Shown: piece by piece, positions 8,171 to 16,793 of the stretch | How the letters are laid out: the number at the start of each line of letters is the position of its first letter | How positions within the stretch are numbered: the stretch's first letter is position 1 | Assembly: GCA_902792685.1 (NCBI GenBank) | Contig: CADBAP010000005.1 | Location: 30,848 to 94,847 of the forward strand | Origin: an uncultured Prevotellaceae bacterium | GTDB taxonomy: Bacteria; Bacteroidota; Bacteroidia; Bacteroidales; Bacteroidaceae | DNA length: 64,000 bases | Reading direction: 5' to 3' | Notes under the pieces: model-generated | The model's input: the letters and a program-made list of their open reading frames with translations, nothing else | Database searches by the model: none | What the model was told of the DNA's origin: nothing | Made by a program: the position numbers and the translations under genes

Positions 8171-8863
8171 CCTCAACTCGGTACGGATCTGCGACACCTG
8201 GTCGTGGGTGTAGGGATTGAAGAGGATTTCCTGCAGCAGGTAGTCGTCTTCGTTCAAGACACCTTTGGCGATACGCATGTGGCGCTTGAAGGTGGTACCT
8301 GGCGCATCCTGATGCTTCATGACGGCTGCAAAGACGAAGGTGCTGACGAACGGGATACTCAGCGAGTAGGCAACAGTGCGGTCGTGCTCCTCGAAGGTAT
8401 ATTCGTAGATGTGCAGTCCCAGCCGGCTGTAGAGGTCCTTGAAGAAGATGCGCCCCATATAGTCGCCTTCGGTGATGATGATGGCATTCTCCTCAGACAA
8501 CTGGTTGAGGTTGGCGAAGGTGGGACCGAACATCGGGTGGGTACTGGCATACGGATGTCCGCATTGCTCGTACCATTCCTTCAGACCTGTCTTCACGGAC
8601 GAGATGTCGCTGATGATACACTCCTTCGGCAGGTACGGCAACACTTCCTCGAAGGCGGGAATGGTGTATTTCACCGTCACCGCATTGATGACGAGTTCGG
8701 GCTTGAACGCGCGGATCTCGTCGAGTGTCTGGAAGCGCTGACAGTTGTATGTGAAGCGCAGTCGCTTCGGGTCTTTCTCGAAGACTGCCACTTCGTGGTC
8801 GAAACTCAGCAGGTCGATGAAGAAGCTTCCCATCTTTCCTGCACCTAAAATTAGTATTTTCAT
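8129..8863 (-). CDS. tyrA: Prephenate dehydrogenase, C-terminus frameshifted
   Basis: 244 residues as read. It catalyses NAD(P)-dependent oxidative decarboxylation of prephenate to 4-hydroxyphenylpyruvate, the tyrosine branch step. MKILILGAGKMGSFFIDLL is the nucleotide-binding loop, VINAVTVKYT and DISSVKTGLKEWYEQ follow the family pattern, and HPMFGPTFANL carries the conserved H-P-M-F-G-P motif. The last dozen or so residues (NSWKSSTTKTVKA) do not fit the family, while the expected ending is present in another frame down to 8070, so a one-base deletion at about 8171 is likely. It is the last gene of the aromatic operon and is separated from the NRPS by 187 bases that hold AT-rich stutters and no gene. 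The lost part is the C-terminal helices, so the effect on activity is unclear; a sequencing error is possible. Confidence 0.85.
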   Translation of the reverse strand: MKILILGAGKMGSFFIDLLSFDHEVAVFEKDPKRLRFTYNCQRFQTLDEIRAFKPELVINAVTVKYTIPAFEEVLPYLPKECIISDISSVKTGLKEWYEQCGHPYASTHPMFGPTFANLNQLSEENAIIITEGDYMGRIFFKDLYSRLGLHIYEYTFEEHDRTVAYSLSIPFVSTFVFAAVMKHQDAPGTTFKRHMRIAKGVLNEDDYLLQEILFNPYTHDQVSQIRTELRNSWKSSTTKTVKA

Positions 8864-8900
8864 ATGTTTAGCGGGGGGAGTATTCTACTATATTGTTATT
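8864..8900. repeat. Leader tag shared with the DAHP synthase gene
   Basis: Directly upstream of the tyrA ATG. The run GTTTAGCGGGGGGAGTATTC followed by TACTATATTG matches 14513-14546 upstream of the DAHP synthase gene with only a few changes. It may be a remnant of the same repeat insertion at two places of one operon. Confidence 0.65.
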
Positions 8901-9050
8901 ATTATTATTTAAGTTTCGCTTTTTGAGTTTCCAGCTGATATATCTATCGGCTTAACTTCTTAACTTCTTTAACTACTTGTAACTCCTCATCTTGCGTCAT
9001 CGCAACGCGCTTTTACAAAGCGAAGCGACTAAAAGAAAGTTGAGTTATTA

Positions 9051-12000
9051 TTACACATTGAAATAGTCGAAGCCCCGGATGGTATCGACGAAGCGGGAGA
9101 TGTATCCGCGGTCTGTCGGCGACCATTGGAATCCGAAGCGGTAGAGCACTTGCGTGGTATAGTCGTTGGTGGACTCTATCCATCGCATCTTGTGACTGCT
9201 GCTGAGGATGAGCGGTCGCAACAGGGTGACGAGGTCGGGATTCTCCATCATCTTGTCGAGCGCCTGCTGGAACTCATCGTTCTCCACACGACGCAGATGG
9301 ATGCCGGCACTGTCGAATCCTGTGAGGATATCGGCCAGGAACTGCCGGTGGACATTGTACGGATGGAAGACGACACATTCCTTCGGGGTGGTGGCCAGCA
9401 GCATCACGGCACGCGCCACCTCATCGATGGGCGAGAACTCATAGACGTTGCTGAGGGCTTCGTAGGGCACCATTCCAATCACCACATAGGCTCGCAGCAG
9501 CGCGAGGAAGTTGTTGGTTTGGAAATTGATCTGGAACTCTCCGTCTTTCTGTCGGGCAGAGAGATTTCCTACTCGCATAATCTTGGCGTTCAGTCCATGA
9601 TGGGCGATGGCGTCAAGCACCAGCTCCTCGGCTTTGTACTTGGAATAGACGTATTTGTTTTCGTTGATATGCTGTCCGATATTGAGGTCTTGCTCGGTGA
9701 GCTTGACATCGGGAGCGGGTACACCATCGACACTCAGACCTGCAATACTGGTGGTGGAGATGTGGACGAGTCGCGCTCCTGTACGCAGACAGAAGGTGAT
9801 GAGATGTCGCACAGACTCGATATTCACCATCTCGATATCGTTGCCTGCGGAGAAATGCTTGACATTGGCTACGCAGTTGACGACGGTGAGAGGGACCCCA
9901 CCCCTGCCCTCCCAAAGGGAGGGAGAATTGTTGAGGGTTGAGGGTTGAGAGTTGAGAGACACCTTATCGAGGGCATCGGGCTGGGTGATTTCCGCAGCGA
10001 AGGCTTCTGTACGTTCATCCAAGCGGTCGAACGCCTCGGTCTTTCCGAAATAATAGAAGAACATGGTCTTGAGGCGCTTTGCTGCCTCCTCATCGTTTTT
10101 CGCACGGATAGGACACAGGATGCGTCCCGTGTAGTTGTTCAACAGCTCATTGAGGATGTGTATGCCCAGGTAGCCGGTAGCACCCGTCAACAGTACATCA
10201 CCCACAGGCTGCCGTTCGCCGGAAAGGAAAAGACCCACCCCCGTCCCCTCCCTGTGAAGGAGGGGAGTAGATGGTTCTTCTGCTTGCGCCTGTTTTTGAG
10301 AATCATCACTCGTTTCTTCATGATTCGTTGTTTGCTCGTCGGTTACGAATGCTGCCAGCGCCCGTGGGGTCTTTTCGTTGAACAGGTCGTTGAAGACGAT
10401 TTGTACACCTTGTTTGCTGGCCTCCACAATCACCTTGATGGCATTGATGCTGGTACCGCCAATCTCGAAGAAGTTGTCAGTAGCACCCACCTGTTCGATG
10501 CCAAGCACCTCTGAGAAGATGCGGGCAAAGAGGGTTTCCATCTCACCTTCGGGAGCAACATACTCGGTGGCACGTTGCAGCTCAGGCACAGGCAGCACCT
10601 TGCGGTTGATCTTGCCGTTGGGGGTCATCGGCATCGTATCGAGTTGCATATAGGCATCAGGCACCATATAGTCGGCCAACGAAGAGGCAGCGAGGGCAGC
10701 ACGGATATCTTCATCACCGATAGCGGAACCTTCGGTCACCGTATAGTAGAGCACCAGGTGTTCGTTGCCCATCACCTTACGCACCTCGGCAGCTGCCTGA
10801 CGGATGCCGTCGATATTGAGGGCCTTGCTTTCGATTTCGCCCAGTTCGATACGGAAACCGCGCAGTTTCACCTGTGTGTCGATACGTCCCAGATACTCCA
10901 GCTGTCCGTCATCGTTCCAACGGCAGAGGTCGCCGGTATGATACATGCGTACAGGATGTCCCCAGCTGTCTTCTTTGACAAACGGGCAATCGACGAATGC
11001 CTGCGCGGTACGTTCGGGCAGGCGCCAGTAGCCGCGTCCCACCTGTATGCCGGCAAAGCACAACTCGCCAGCCACACCCTGCGGAACGAGATGTCCGGCG
11101 GTATCAACAATGAAATTCCAGTTGTTGGCCACACTCTGACCAATCGGAATATTCTCGACACGCTGCCCTGGAGCAATGCTATAATAAGAGGTGTCATCGG
11201 TGCACTCCGTAGGACCATACACATTGATAATCTCGATGTGATCGCTATAGACACCATCCATCTTCTCGCCGCCACCCGTCGTAAAGCGGATGGGCAGGTC
11301 GTCATAGGTATTGAGCAACAGACTTGTCATCGCCGTCGAATAGCCGCCACCCGTAATCTGGTGGTCGATGAGGAACTGGCGGATAGCCGCAAGGTCCTTG
11401 CGTATCTCGGTAGGCATGATATGGAACGAGCCACCCAACGTCAATATCGGATACATATCTTCGATATGGGCATCGAACGAGAACGAGCGGTGCCCGCTGA
11501 TACGGTCGGCAGCCGTCAGTTTCTCCATATCGGTGACGACAGCAATAAAGTTGCGCAAGCCTGCCTGATGAAGCATTGCACCTTTGGGTTTGCCTGTGGA
11601 GCCTGAGGTGTAGATCATGTAAGCGAGACCGTCGGGAGTGGACAAATCTATTGGACTATTTGACAATTTTACGATTTCACTCATAAAATCATCGATAAAG
11701 AATGTCTTAGCGGCAGCAGTACTGAAATCTCCTTCCGCCTGTTTGGCCTCCAGCACATCGTGGGAGGTGATGAGGACTTTCGACTCCGAGTTCTCCAGCA
11801 TGTAGCTCAGGCGCTCGTTGGGGTATTCGAAGTCGAGCGGCGTATAGGCTGCGCCCGCCTTATGGATCGCAAGTACCGACAGGGAGAACTCCTTTGTGCG
11901 GTCGAGCATGACACAGACGAAATCGTTGGGTTGCACACCAGCGTCGATGAGCTGATGAGCCAGCGCATTCGAATAGCTGTCCATCTCGCCGTATGAAAGC

Positions 12001-13391
12001 TGGCTGTCTTTATCGACGACAGCAGGTGCATCGGGGGTACGCTGTGCCTGTTCTGTAAAGAGGTTGGCGAAGGTCTTGTTCAGATCAACGTCAATATGCT
12101 TTCCTGTACCTATCTGTATAAGCCGTTGTGCTTCTTCCTCGCTGACAATGCTGATGCTGCTGACGGCATCATCAGGACGGGCCATCATCTGCTCCATCGT
12201 AGCCTTGATGGCATCCGCCATCATACGCATCGTCTTACGGCTGTTCATCGCCAGACTCGACTCCATGCGGATGTCGTAGTTGTCGTCGGCCAGGAAGATA
12301 TGGGTCAGCAAGTCGTAGAAGACGTCTCCCCTATCCTGTTGTACAAACGGACAATGCTCATCGCCGAAGTAGTAGGCCTCTTCCCATCCGGGCAAGGCGG
12401 AGAAGTTGAACGAGATACCAGGCTGTACACCCAGGTCGCGACAGAAGTGCGAGAAGGGATAAGCCAGCTGCGACAGCGTGGCTTTCATCTCTACATGCAC
12501 CGCAGCGATATATTCGCGAACGGTTTGTTCTTTCTGTATCTCCATCATGAACGGGATGGTGCGCACAAACATACCATACGCCTGGCGCACACGCGGGTCG
12601 CGACGGCCGTGATAGATGGTCGTATAGGCCACCTTCTCCTCGCGCATCAGTCGTGCGAGCACATAGCTGAATGCTGCCTGGAAAATCTGATAGGGTGCGA
12701 ACCCGTTGTCCTTGCACCAGCCGTCAACCAGCTCGCGACTGATGTATGCAGACTCCTGTCCCATCTCGCCGACAGGATTCTCCGGCTTGGCCGACAGCGT
12801 CATCAGATCGACGCCTGCATATTTCTCCGTCATCACGGCTTTCGCCCGTTCATATTCCTCATCACCCAATCGGGCAGCCTCATCTTCTGCAGCGTCCAAC
12901 AAACCATATTCCTGTGCAGGCAGCGGCTCACCATTATAGGCTAACGGCAGGTCGCGCTGCGGGAAGAGTACCAGATAACTCGTGCCGTCGGTCACCATGT
13001 GGTGAATATCTATCAGCATGTAGCTTCCCAGTTCGGTGGTCACCAGTTCCACACGCATCAGCGGCTCTTCGCCCATCAGGTCGAAGGGGCGGCAGAAACC
13101 GTGATGGGCATAATCCTGAAAAGCTTCCTCCATCATCTCCCGACGAACAATCTTCAGCGTTTTATGGTCATCGATATACTGACGCGGCTCTCCTTTCTCA
13201 TTGATGAGGAAACGAAGCCGCAGCTCCTGCCGTTCGGCGAAGATGGTCTGAAGGGCTTTTTCCACACGGTCAAGGTCAACATCATCCGTCAACGGTGTGA
13301 TACAGGGAACATTATACTGCATCACATGCGGATACTTCAGGCTGTCATAGAAGACACCTGCCTGGGATTGTAGTAACGGATAGGTTTTCAT
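9051..13391 (-). CDS. Non-ribosomal peptide synthetase, C-A-T-R single module
   Basis: 1446 residues. Condensation domain (about 1-430) with the active motif HHMVTDG at 130-136. Adenylation domain (about 440-935) with YTSGSTGKPKGAM, NVYGPTECTDD, YHTGDLCRW, a GRIDTQVKLRGFRIELGEIE motif and the lysine loop PNGKINRKVLP. Carrier domain with DNFFEIGGTSINAIK (Ser about 981 for phosphopantetheine). Terminal NAD(P)H thioester reductase with LLTGATGYLGIHIL (about 1068) and YSKYKAEEL. Reductive release would yield an aldehyde or alcohol. FSFDAHIEDM keeps the Asp that binds the alpha-amino group, so the substrate should be an ordinary amino acid. The gene starts 15 bases after the DAHP synthase/mutase stop, within the aromatic operon, hinting at Phe or Tyr. 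A leading C domain suggests an N-acyl or dipeptide product. Two repeat insertions are translated inside linkers (about 1040-1058 and 1155-1175). No phosphopantetheinyl transferase is in the window. Confidence 0.92.
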   Translation of the reverse strand: MKTYPLLQSQAGVFYDSLKYPHVMQYNVPCITPLTDDVDLDRVEKALQTIFAERQELRLRFLINEKGEPRQYIDDHKTLKIVRREMMEEAFQDYAHHGFCRPFDLMGEEPLMRVELVTTELGSYMLIDIHHMVTDGTSYLVLFPQRDLPLAYNGEPLPAQEYGLLDAAEDEAARLGDEEYERAKAVMTEKYAGVDLMTLSAKPENPVGEMGQESAYISRELVDGWCKDNGFAPYQIFQAAFSYVLARLMREEKVAYTTIYHGRRDPRVRQAYGMFVRTIPFMMEIQKEQTVREYIAAVHVEMKATLSQLAYPFSHFCRDLGVQPGISFNFSALPGWEEAYYFGDEHCPFVQQDRGDVFYDLLTHIFLADDNYDIRMESSLAMNSRKTMRMMADAIKATMEQMMARPDDAVSSISIVSEEEAQRLIQIGTGKHIDVDLNKTFANLFTEQAQRTPDAPAVVDKDSQLSYGEMDSYSNALAHQLIDAGVQPNDFVCVMLDRTKEFSLSVLAIHKAGAAYTPLDFEYPNERLSYMLENSESKVLITSHDVLEAKQAEGDFSTAAAKTFFIDDFMSEIVKLSNSPIDLSTPDGLAYMIYTSGSTGKPKGAMLHQAGLRNFIAVVTDMEKLTAADRISGHRSFSFDAHIEDMYPILTLGGSFHIMPTEIRKDLAAIRQFLIDHQITGGGYSTAMTSLLLNTYDDLPIRFTTGGGEKMDGVYSDHIEIINVYGPTECTDDTSYYSIAPGQRVENIPIGQSVANNWNFIVDTAGHLVPQGVAGELCFAGIQVGRGYWRLPERTAQAFVDCPFVKEDSWGHPVRMYHTGDLCRWNDDGQLEYLGRIDTQVKLRGFRIELGEIESKALNIDGIRQAAAEVRKVMGNEHLVLYYTVTEGSAIGDEDIRAALAASSLADYMVPDAYMQLDTMPMTPNGKINRKVLPVPELQRATEYVAPEGEMETLFARIFSEVLGIEQVGATDNFFEIGGTSINAIKVIVEASKQGVQIVFNDLFNEKTPRALAAFVTDEQTTNHEETSDDSQKQAQAEEPSTPLLHREGTGVGLFLSGERQPVGDVLLTGATGYLGIHILNELLNNYTGRILCPIRAKNDEEAAKRLKTMFFYYFGKTEAFDRLDERTEAFAAEITQPDALDKVSLNSQPSTLNNSPSLWEGRGGVPLTVVNCVANVKHFSAGNDIEMVNIESVRHLITFCLRTGARLVHISTTSIAGLSVDGVPAPDVKLTEQDLNIGQHINENKYVYSKYKAEELVLDAIAHHGLNAKIMRVGNLSARQKDGEFQINFQTNNFLALLRAYVVIGMVPYEALSNVYEFSPIDEVARAVMLLATTPKECVVFHPYNVHRQFLADILTGFDSAGIHLRRVENDEFQQALDKMMENPDLVTLLRPLILSSSHKMRWIESTNDYTTQVLYRFGFQWSPTDRGYISRFVDTIRGFDYFNV
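9889..9959. repeat. Composite repeat (GC-rich palindrome plus stutter) in the NRPS reductase domain
   Basis: CCCTCCCAAAGGGAGGG palindrome with a C-rich flank (ACCCCACCCCTG), joined to TTGAGGG/TTGAGAG stutters. Translated in frame as SLNSQPSTLNNSPSLWEGRG, a low-complexity insertion in the reductase domain. The reverse strand carries four runs of three or more G and could form a G-quadruplex. Confidence 0.85.
10231..10270. repeat. GC-rich palindrome in the NRPS carrier-reductase linker
   Basis: CCCCTCCCTGTGAAGGAGGGG with an ACCCACCCCCGT flank; nearly identical to 14473-14515. Translated as STPLLHREGTGVGLF between the carrier and reductase domains. Confidence 0.85.
11650..11678. repeat. In-frame stutter in the adenylation domain
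   Basis: GACTATTTGACAATTTTACG is almost the same as the intergenic run at 1480-1503. It codes for part of EIVKLSNSPIDLS just before the core motif YTSGSTG. Confidence 0.7.
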
Positions 13392-13406
13392 GGCTGGTTG
13401 GGGTTT

Positions 13407-14471
13407 TTATTTATTGATAATCTCTAGCTGCTGGCGCACACTCTCTTCATGGATGGTCTCGAAAATGCTGGCAACACTTTCGGGAGAGATACCCATCAGG
13501 CTGCCTTGTGCACCACGCTTCTGCAGGATTTCATTATAGCGGTTGGCCTGTAAGACGGTCATATTGTGTTCTTTCTTGTACTGACCGATTTCACGGCACA
13601 CACGCATACGCTTGGAGAGAAGGCCCATCAGTTCGTTGTCGAGTTCGTCGATCTGTTTGCGCAGACGACCGATACCTTCTGTTGACACAGAACCGTCGCG
13701 GATGACGAGTAGTGACAGGATGTAGTCGAGCACATCCGGCGTAACCTGCTGTTTGGCATCGCTCCAAGCCTCATCAGGACTGCAATGACTTTCAACGATG
13801 AGTCCGCGGAAACCTAAGTCCATTGCCTGCTGGCACAAAGGTGCAATCAGTTCGCGACGACCGCCGATATGACTGGGGTCGCAGATAATAGGCAGGTTGG
13901 GAATGCGGCGATGCAACTCGATGGGAATCTGCCACATCGGCATGTTGCGATAGATTTTCTTGTCGAAGCTGGAGAAGCCGCGATGGATAGCAGCCAGACG
14001 CTTGACACCAGCCTGGTTCAAACGTTCCAATGCACCAATCCACAATTCCAGGTCGGGATTGACGGGATTCTTCACGAACACAGGGATATCGCTTCCTTTC
14101 AACGCATCGGCGAGTGCCTGCATCGCGAAAGGATTGGCGGTCGTACGGGCACCTATCCACAGGATATCGATTTCGTATTTCAGCGCGAGTTCCACATGCT
14201 CAGGTGTAGCCACTTCGGTACCGACGAGCATACCCGTCTCCGTTTTCACACGCTTCATCCAAGGCAACGCCTTTTCACCGTGTCCCTCAAAGCCTCCGGG
14301 CTTCGTACGGGGTTTCCACACCCCCGCACGGAAGTTGTGGCAGCCTTTGGCAGCAAGCTGCATAGCGGTTGTCATCACTTGCTCTTCCGTCTCTGCAGAG
14401 CAGGGGCCTGCAATGACGAAAGGACGTTCGTTGTCACTTGGTAGATTCAGTTTCTCTAATTCCAGTTCCAT
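13407..14471 (-). CDS. Bifunctional DAHP synthase / chorismate mutase
   Basis: 354 residues from the ATG at 14471; a GTG at 14480 would add only repeat-derived codons. The N-terminal domain (about 1-260) is the KDO8P-synthase-like DAHP synthase that joins phosphoenolpyruvate and erythrose 4-phosphate: FVIAGPCSAETEEQV, FRAGVWKPRTKPGGFEG, WIGARTTANPF, PIICDPSHIGGRRELI. The C-terminal domain (about 265-354) is an AroQ chorismate mutase (IGRLRKQIDELDNELMGLLS, KRMRVCREIGQYK). It thus supplies both the entry step and the chorismate-to-prephenate step to pheA and tyrA in the same operon. Fusion allows the mutase to confer feedback control in related enzymes; that is not visible here. Confidence 0.95.
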   Translation of the reverse strand: MELELEKLNLPSDNERPFVIAGPCSAETEEQVMTTAMQLAAKGCHNFRAGVWKPRTKPGGFEGHGEKALPWMKRVKTETGMLVGTEVATPEHVELALKYEIDILWIGARTTANPFAMQALADALKGSDIPVFVKNPVNPDLELWIGALERLNQAGVKRLAAIHRGFSSFDKKIYRNMPMWQIPIELHRRIPNLPIICDPSHIGGRRELIAPLCQQAMDLGFRGLIVESHCSPDEAWSDAKQQVTPDVLDYILSLLVIRDGSVSTEGIGRLRKQIDELDNELMGLLSKRMRVCREIGQYKKEHNMTVLQANRYNEILQKRGAQGSLMGISPESVASIFETIHEESVRQQLEIINK

Positions 14472-14472
14472 A

Positions 14473-14515
14473 AGACCCACCCCCCTGCCCCTCCCTGTAT
14501 GGAGGGGAGTAGAAT
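14473..14515. repeat. GC-rich palindrome at the 5' end of the DAHP synthase gene
   Basis: CCCCTCCCTGTATGGAGGGG with a CCCACCCCCCTG flank, ending two bases from the ATG. It covers the ribosome-entry region of the message, where a hairpin or G-quadruplex would matter. Confidence 0.85.
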
Positions 14516-14546
14516 GTTTGGCGGGGGTATTCTACTATGATTATTA
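14513..14546. repeat. Leader tag shared with tyrA
   Basis: GTTTGGCGGGGGTATTCTAC followed by TATGATTATT, the counterpart of 8864-8900. Confidence 0.65.
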
Positions 14547-14573
14547 TTTTGTTACTTATTCAATTATAAAGAG

Positions 14574-14616
14574 TGACTACTCCCCTCCCTCACAGGGAGG
14601 GGTAAGGGGGAGAGTC
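14574..14616. repeat. GC-rich palindrome forming the 3' end of the aminotransferase gene
   Basis: CCCCTCCCTCACAGGGAGGGG with a TAAGGGGGAGAG tail. It encodes the terminal TLPLTPPCEGGE of the aminotransferase, so the repeat has replaced or extended the natural C-terminus. Confidence 0.85.
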
Positions 14617-15770
14617 CTTTTTATTCTTTCCAACGCTTCTTGTATTTTCTCATCCTTGGCACAAAGGGAGATGCGGATATAACGCTTGCCGTTTTCTCCG
14701 AAGATGAATCCTGGTGTGATAAACACCCGTGCCTCATGGAGCACACGCTCTGTCAGCTGCTCCACATCGTCGTAGTGGTCAGGAATGCGTCCCCACAGGA
14801 ACATACCCACCTGATTGGGGTCGAACGTACAACCCAGTGTGCGCATGATTTCCTCAGCGATATCACGACGGCGGCGGTAGTTGTCGATATTGTATTCACG
14901 ATGCCATTCGGGCGTATTCGTTTTGAAGGCTTCCGCAGCTGCTAACTGGATGCCGCGGAACGAACCGTTATCAACATTGCTTTTGATTTTCAGAATCCAA
15001 CTGATGAAGGTAGGATTCGATGCACACATCGCCACACGCCAGCCGGGCATGTTGTGACTCTTCGACATAGAGTTGAATTCTATGCAACAGTCTTTCGCTC
15101 CGGGCACCTGAAGGATAGACAGCGGTTTCTCGTTCAGGATCAAAGAATAGGGATTGTCATTGACGATGACGATATTTTTCCTGCGTGCCAAATCAACAAG
15201 GCGCTCATAAGTCTCCATACGGGCATCGCCGCCAGTAGGCATATTCGGATAGTTCGTCCACATCAGTTTGATGCGCGACCAGTCCATGCGTTCCAGCTCC
15301 TCAAAATCAGGTTGCCACCCGTTATCCTCACGCAGGTTGTACTTCACGATCTTAGAACCGAGGATTTTGTTCAGAGCCGTATAGGTGGGATAGCCTGGGT
15401 CTGGTATCAGCACCTCATCACCCGGATTGACAAAGGCGAGGGTCACATGCAAGATACCTTCTTTCGAACCGATGAGCGGCTGCACCTCTGTCTTGGGGTC
15501 AAGCTCCACACCATAGAAACGGCGATAGAAGTCAGCCATCGCCTCGCGCAGTTCGGGAATACCTGCCGTAGGCTGGTAGCCGTGTGCCTTAGGGTCTTGC
15601 GCCACCTCGCACAATTTGTCGATTGTCTGCTGAGAGGGCGGCATATCGGGTGAACCGATGGCGAGGCTAATGATGTCTTTGCCTTCAGCATTCATCTGCG
15701 CCACCTCTTTCAATTTACGTGAGAAGTAATACTCTTGTATCTCTCCTACTCTGTTTGCGGGTTGTATCAT
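14577..15770 (-). CDS. Class I PLP aminotransferase of the aromatic operon
   Basis: 397 residues, fold type I aminotransferase. ISLAIGSPDMPPSQQTIDKL, PGYPTYTALNKILGS, NYPNMPTGGDARME, the PLP lysine in FNSMSKSHNMPGWRVAM and the carboxylate-binding Arg in KRYIRISLCAKDE are all present. Placed between pheA and the DAHP synthase/mutase gene, it most likely transaminates phenylpyruvate and 4-hydroxyphenylpyruvate to Phe and Tyr; sequence similarity alone would also allow a broader aspartate or diaminopimelate role. The final dozen residues are derived from a palindromic repeat. Confidence 0.9.
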   Translation of the reverse strand: MIQPANRVGEIQEYYFSRKLKEVAQMNAEGKDIISLAIGSPDMPPSQQTIDKLCEVAQDPKAHGYQPTAGIPELREAMADFYRRFYGVELDPKTEVQPLIGSKEGILHVTLAFVNPGDEVLIPDPGYPTYTALNKILGSKIVKYNLREDNGWQPDFEELERMDWSRIKLMWTNYPNMPTGGDARMETYERLVDLARRKNIVIVNDNPYSLILNEKPLSILQVPGAKDCCIEFNSMSKSHNMPGWRVAMCASNPTFISWILKIKSNVDNGSFRGIQLAAAEAFKTNTPEWHREYNIDNYRRRRDIAEEIMRTLGCTFDPNQVGMFLWGRIPDHYDDVEQLTERVLHEARVFITPGFIFGENGKRYIRISLCAKDEKIQEALERIKRTLPLTPPCEGGE

Positions 15771-15777
15771 AATTTAA

Positions 15778-15838
15778 TGTGTAATGCGTAATGCGTAATG
15801 CGGAGTTCCTTGAGAACTTGTTCGAAAAATGCGTAATG
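15778..15838. repeat. Stuttering TGCGTAATG repeat between pheA and aminotransferase
   Basis: Three adjacent TGCGTAATG units, a short inverted GAGTTCC/GAACTTG segment and a fourth unit fill the 69-base gap. No gene. Confidence 0.75.
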
Positions 15839-15839
15839 T

Positions 15840-16682
15840 TCAATTCGTTTGTCTTCCGTCTTTGTATTCTCCCAATATCTTAAAGTCTTTTGTTAGCGGG
15901 ATGATAGCATCAATCGACTGGCGGTATCGCGTCAAGTCGTCGTACATCAAATCGACATAGAAGAGGTATTCCCACTCTTTTCCGATGATGGGCAACGACT
16001 GGATCTTTGTCAGATTGATTTTGTAGAATGAGAGAATGGCCAGCACATGACTCAAGGAACCCTCCTCATGGGGCAGCGAGAAGACGATGCTGGATTTGTT
16101 GGCCTCTGTCAGCGGACGCAACAGGTCGGCCTTGTTGGGATTGGAGACCACGAGGAATCGCGTAAAATTATGCTTGTTGTCTTCGATATGGTCTTCGAGC
16201 ACCTTCAGCCCATAGAGCCGTGCAGCCTCTGCATGACAGATCGCTGCCCATCCGCGATGCTGACCTTCAGCAATCATCTTGGCACTACCTGCGGTATCTT
16301 CCGCTTCGACATTCTTCAGCTGAGGATGCTGACTGAGGAACTCGCGGCACTGCATCAGGGCAACGGGATGAGAGTGTACCTCGGTAATCGTGTCCCAGTC
16401 GTCGTCAGGCAGACAGCAGATGCAGTGCGAAATGTGCAGTTTATGCTCTCCCACGATGGTTGTACCGGAGTCGCGCAACAGTTCGTAGTTGTGCAACAGC
16501 GAACCGGCAATCGTATTTTCAATAGCGAGCATCCCGATGGCTGTCGGATCTTTCCTGATCTGGTCAAACACCTGTTCGAATGTGGCGCAACAGATAAGCT
16601 GTATCTGTTCTTCATTGAAATACAGATGTGCCGCAATGTCGTGAAACGACCCTATCAGTCCTTGTATGGCGATTCTTTTCAT
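15840..16682 (-). CDS. pheA: Prephenate dehydratase with ACT domain
   Basis: 280 residues. Converts prephenate to phenylpyruvate. The catalytic part (1-185) starts MKRIAIQGLIGSFHDIAAHL and contains IGMLAIENTIAGSLLHNYEL and the key NFTRFLVVS (Thr-Arg-Phe). Residues 195-280 form an ACT regulatory domain with KSSIVFSLPHEEGSLSHVLA and INLTKIQSLPIIGKEWEYLF, the site where phenylalanine normally acts as feedback inhibitor. First gene of the leftward aromatic operon, preceded by an attenuator-like leader. It is a stand-alone dehydratase; the mutase is fused to DAHP synthase instead. Confidence 0.95.
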   Translation of the reverse strand: MKRIAIQGLIGSFHDIAAHLYFNEEQIQLICCATFEQVFDQIRKDPTAIGMLAIENTIAGSLLHNYELLRDSGTTIVGEHKLHISHCICCLPDDDWDTITEVHSHPVALMQCREFLSQHPQLKNVEAEDTAGSAKMIAEGQHRGWAAICHAEAARLYGLKVLEDHIEDNKHNFTRFLVVSNPNKADLLRPLTEANKSSIVFSLPHEEGSLSHVLAILSFYKINLTKIQSLPIIGKEWEYLFYVDLMYDDLTRYRQSIDAIIPLTKDFKILGEYKDGRQTN

Positions 16683-16693
16683 AATGCGTTATT

Positions 16694-16787
16694 ATTAAAA
16701 ATCCCGCTTTCACTCTGTTGTGAAGCGGGCCTCTATTTTATTTCGTCATTTTCCATTCCAATTTACATACGAGTTTACCGCTTCACA
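16694..16787 (-). promoter_or_regulatory. Candidate transcription attenuator in the pheA operon leader
   Basis: Reading leftward, GTGAAGCGG (16786-16778) can pair perfectly with CCGCTTCAC (within 16729-16719). The same CCCGCTTCAC can instead pair with GTGAAAGCGGG (16713-16703), making a hairpin with a six-base loop followed by ATTTTTAAT, a terminator form. These mutually exclusive pairings are the layout of an attenuator. No Phe- or Tyr-rich leader peptide is visible; the only short frame (16755-16732) is MENDEIK. The signal is therefore unknown. Confidence 0.65.
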
Positions 16788-16793
16788 TTTCCT

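Noticed and set aside
9126-13373. Long open frames on the plus strand across the NRPS gene
   Set aside because: They are antisense shadows; the minus-strand frame carries all domain motifs in order.
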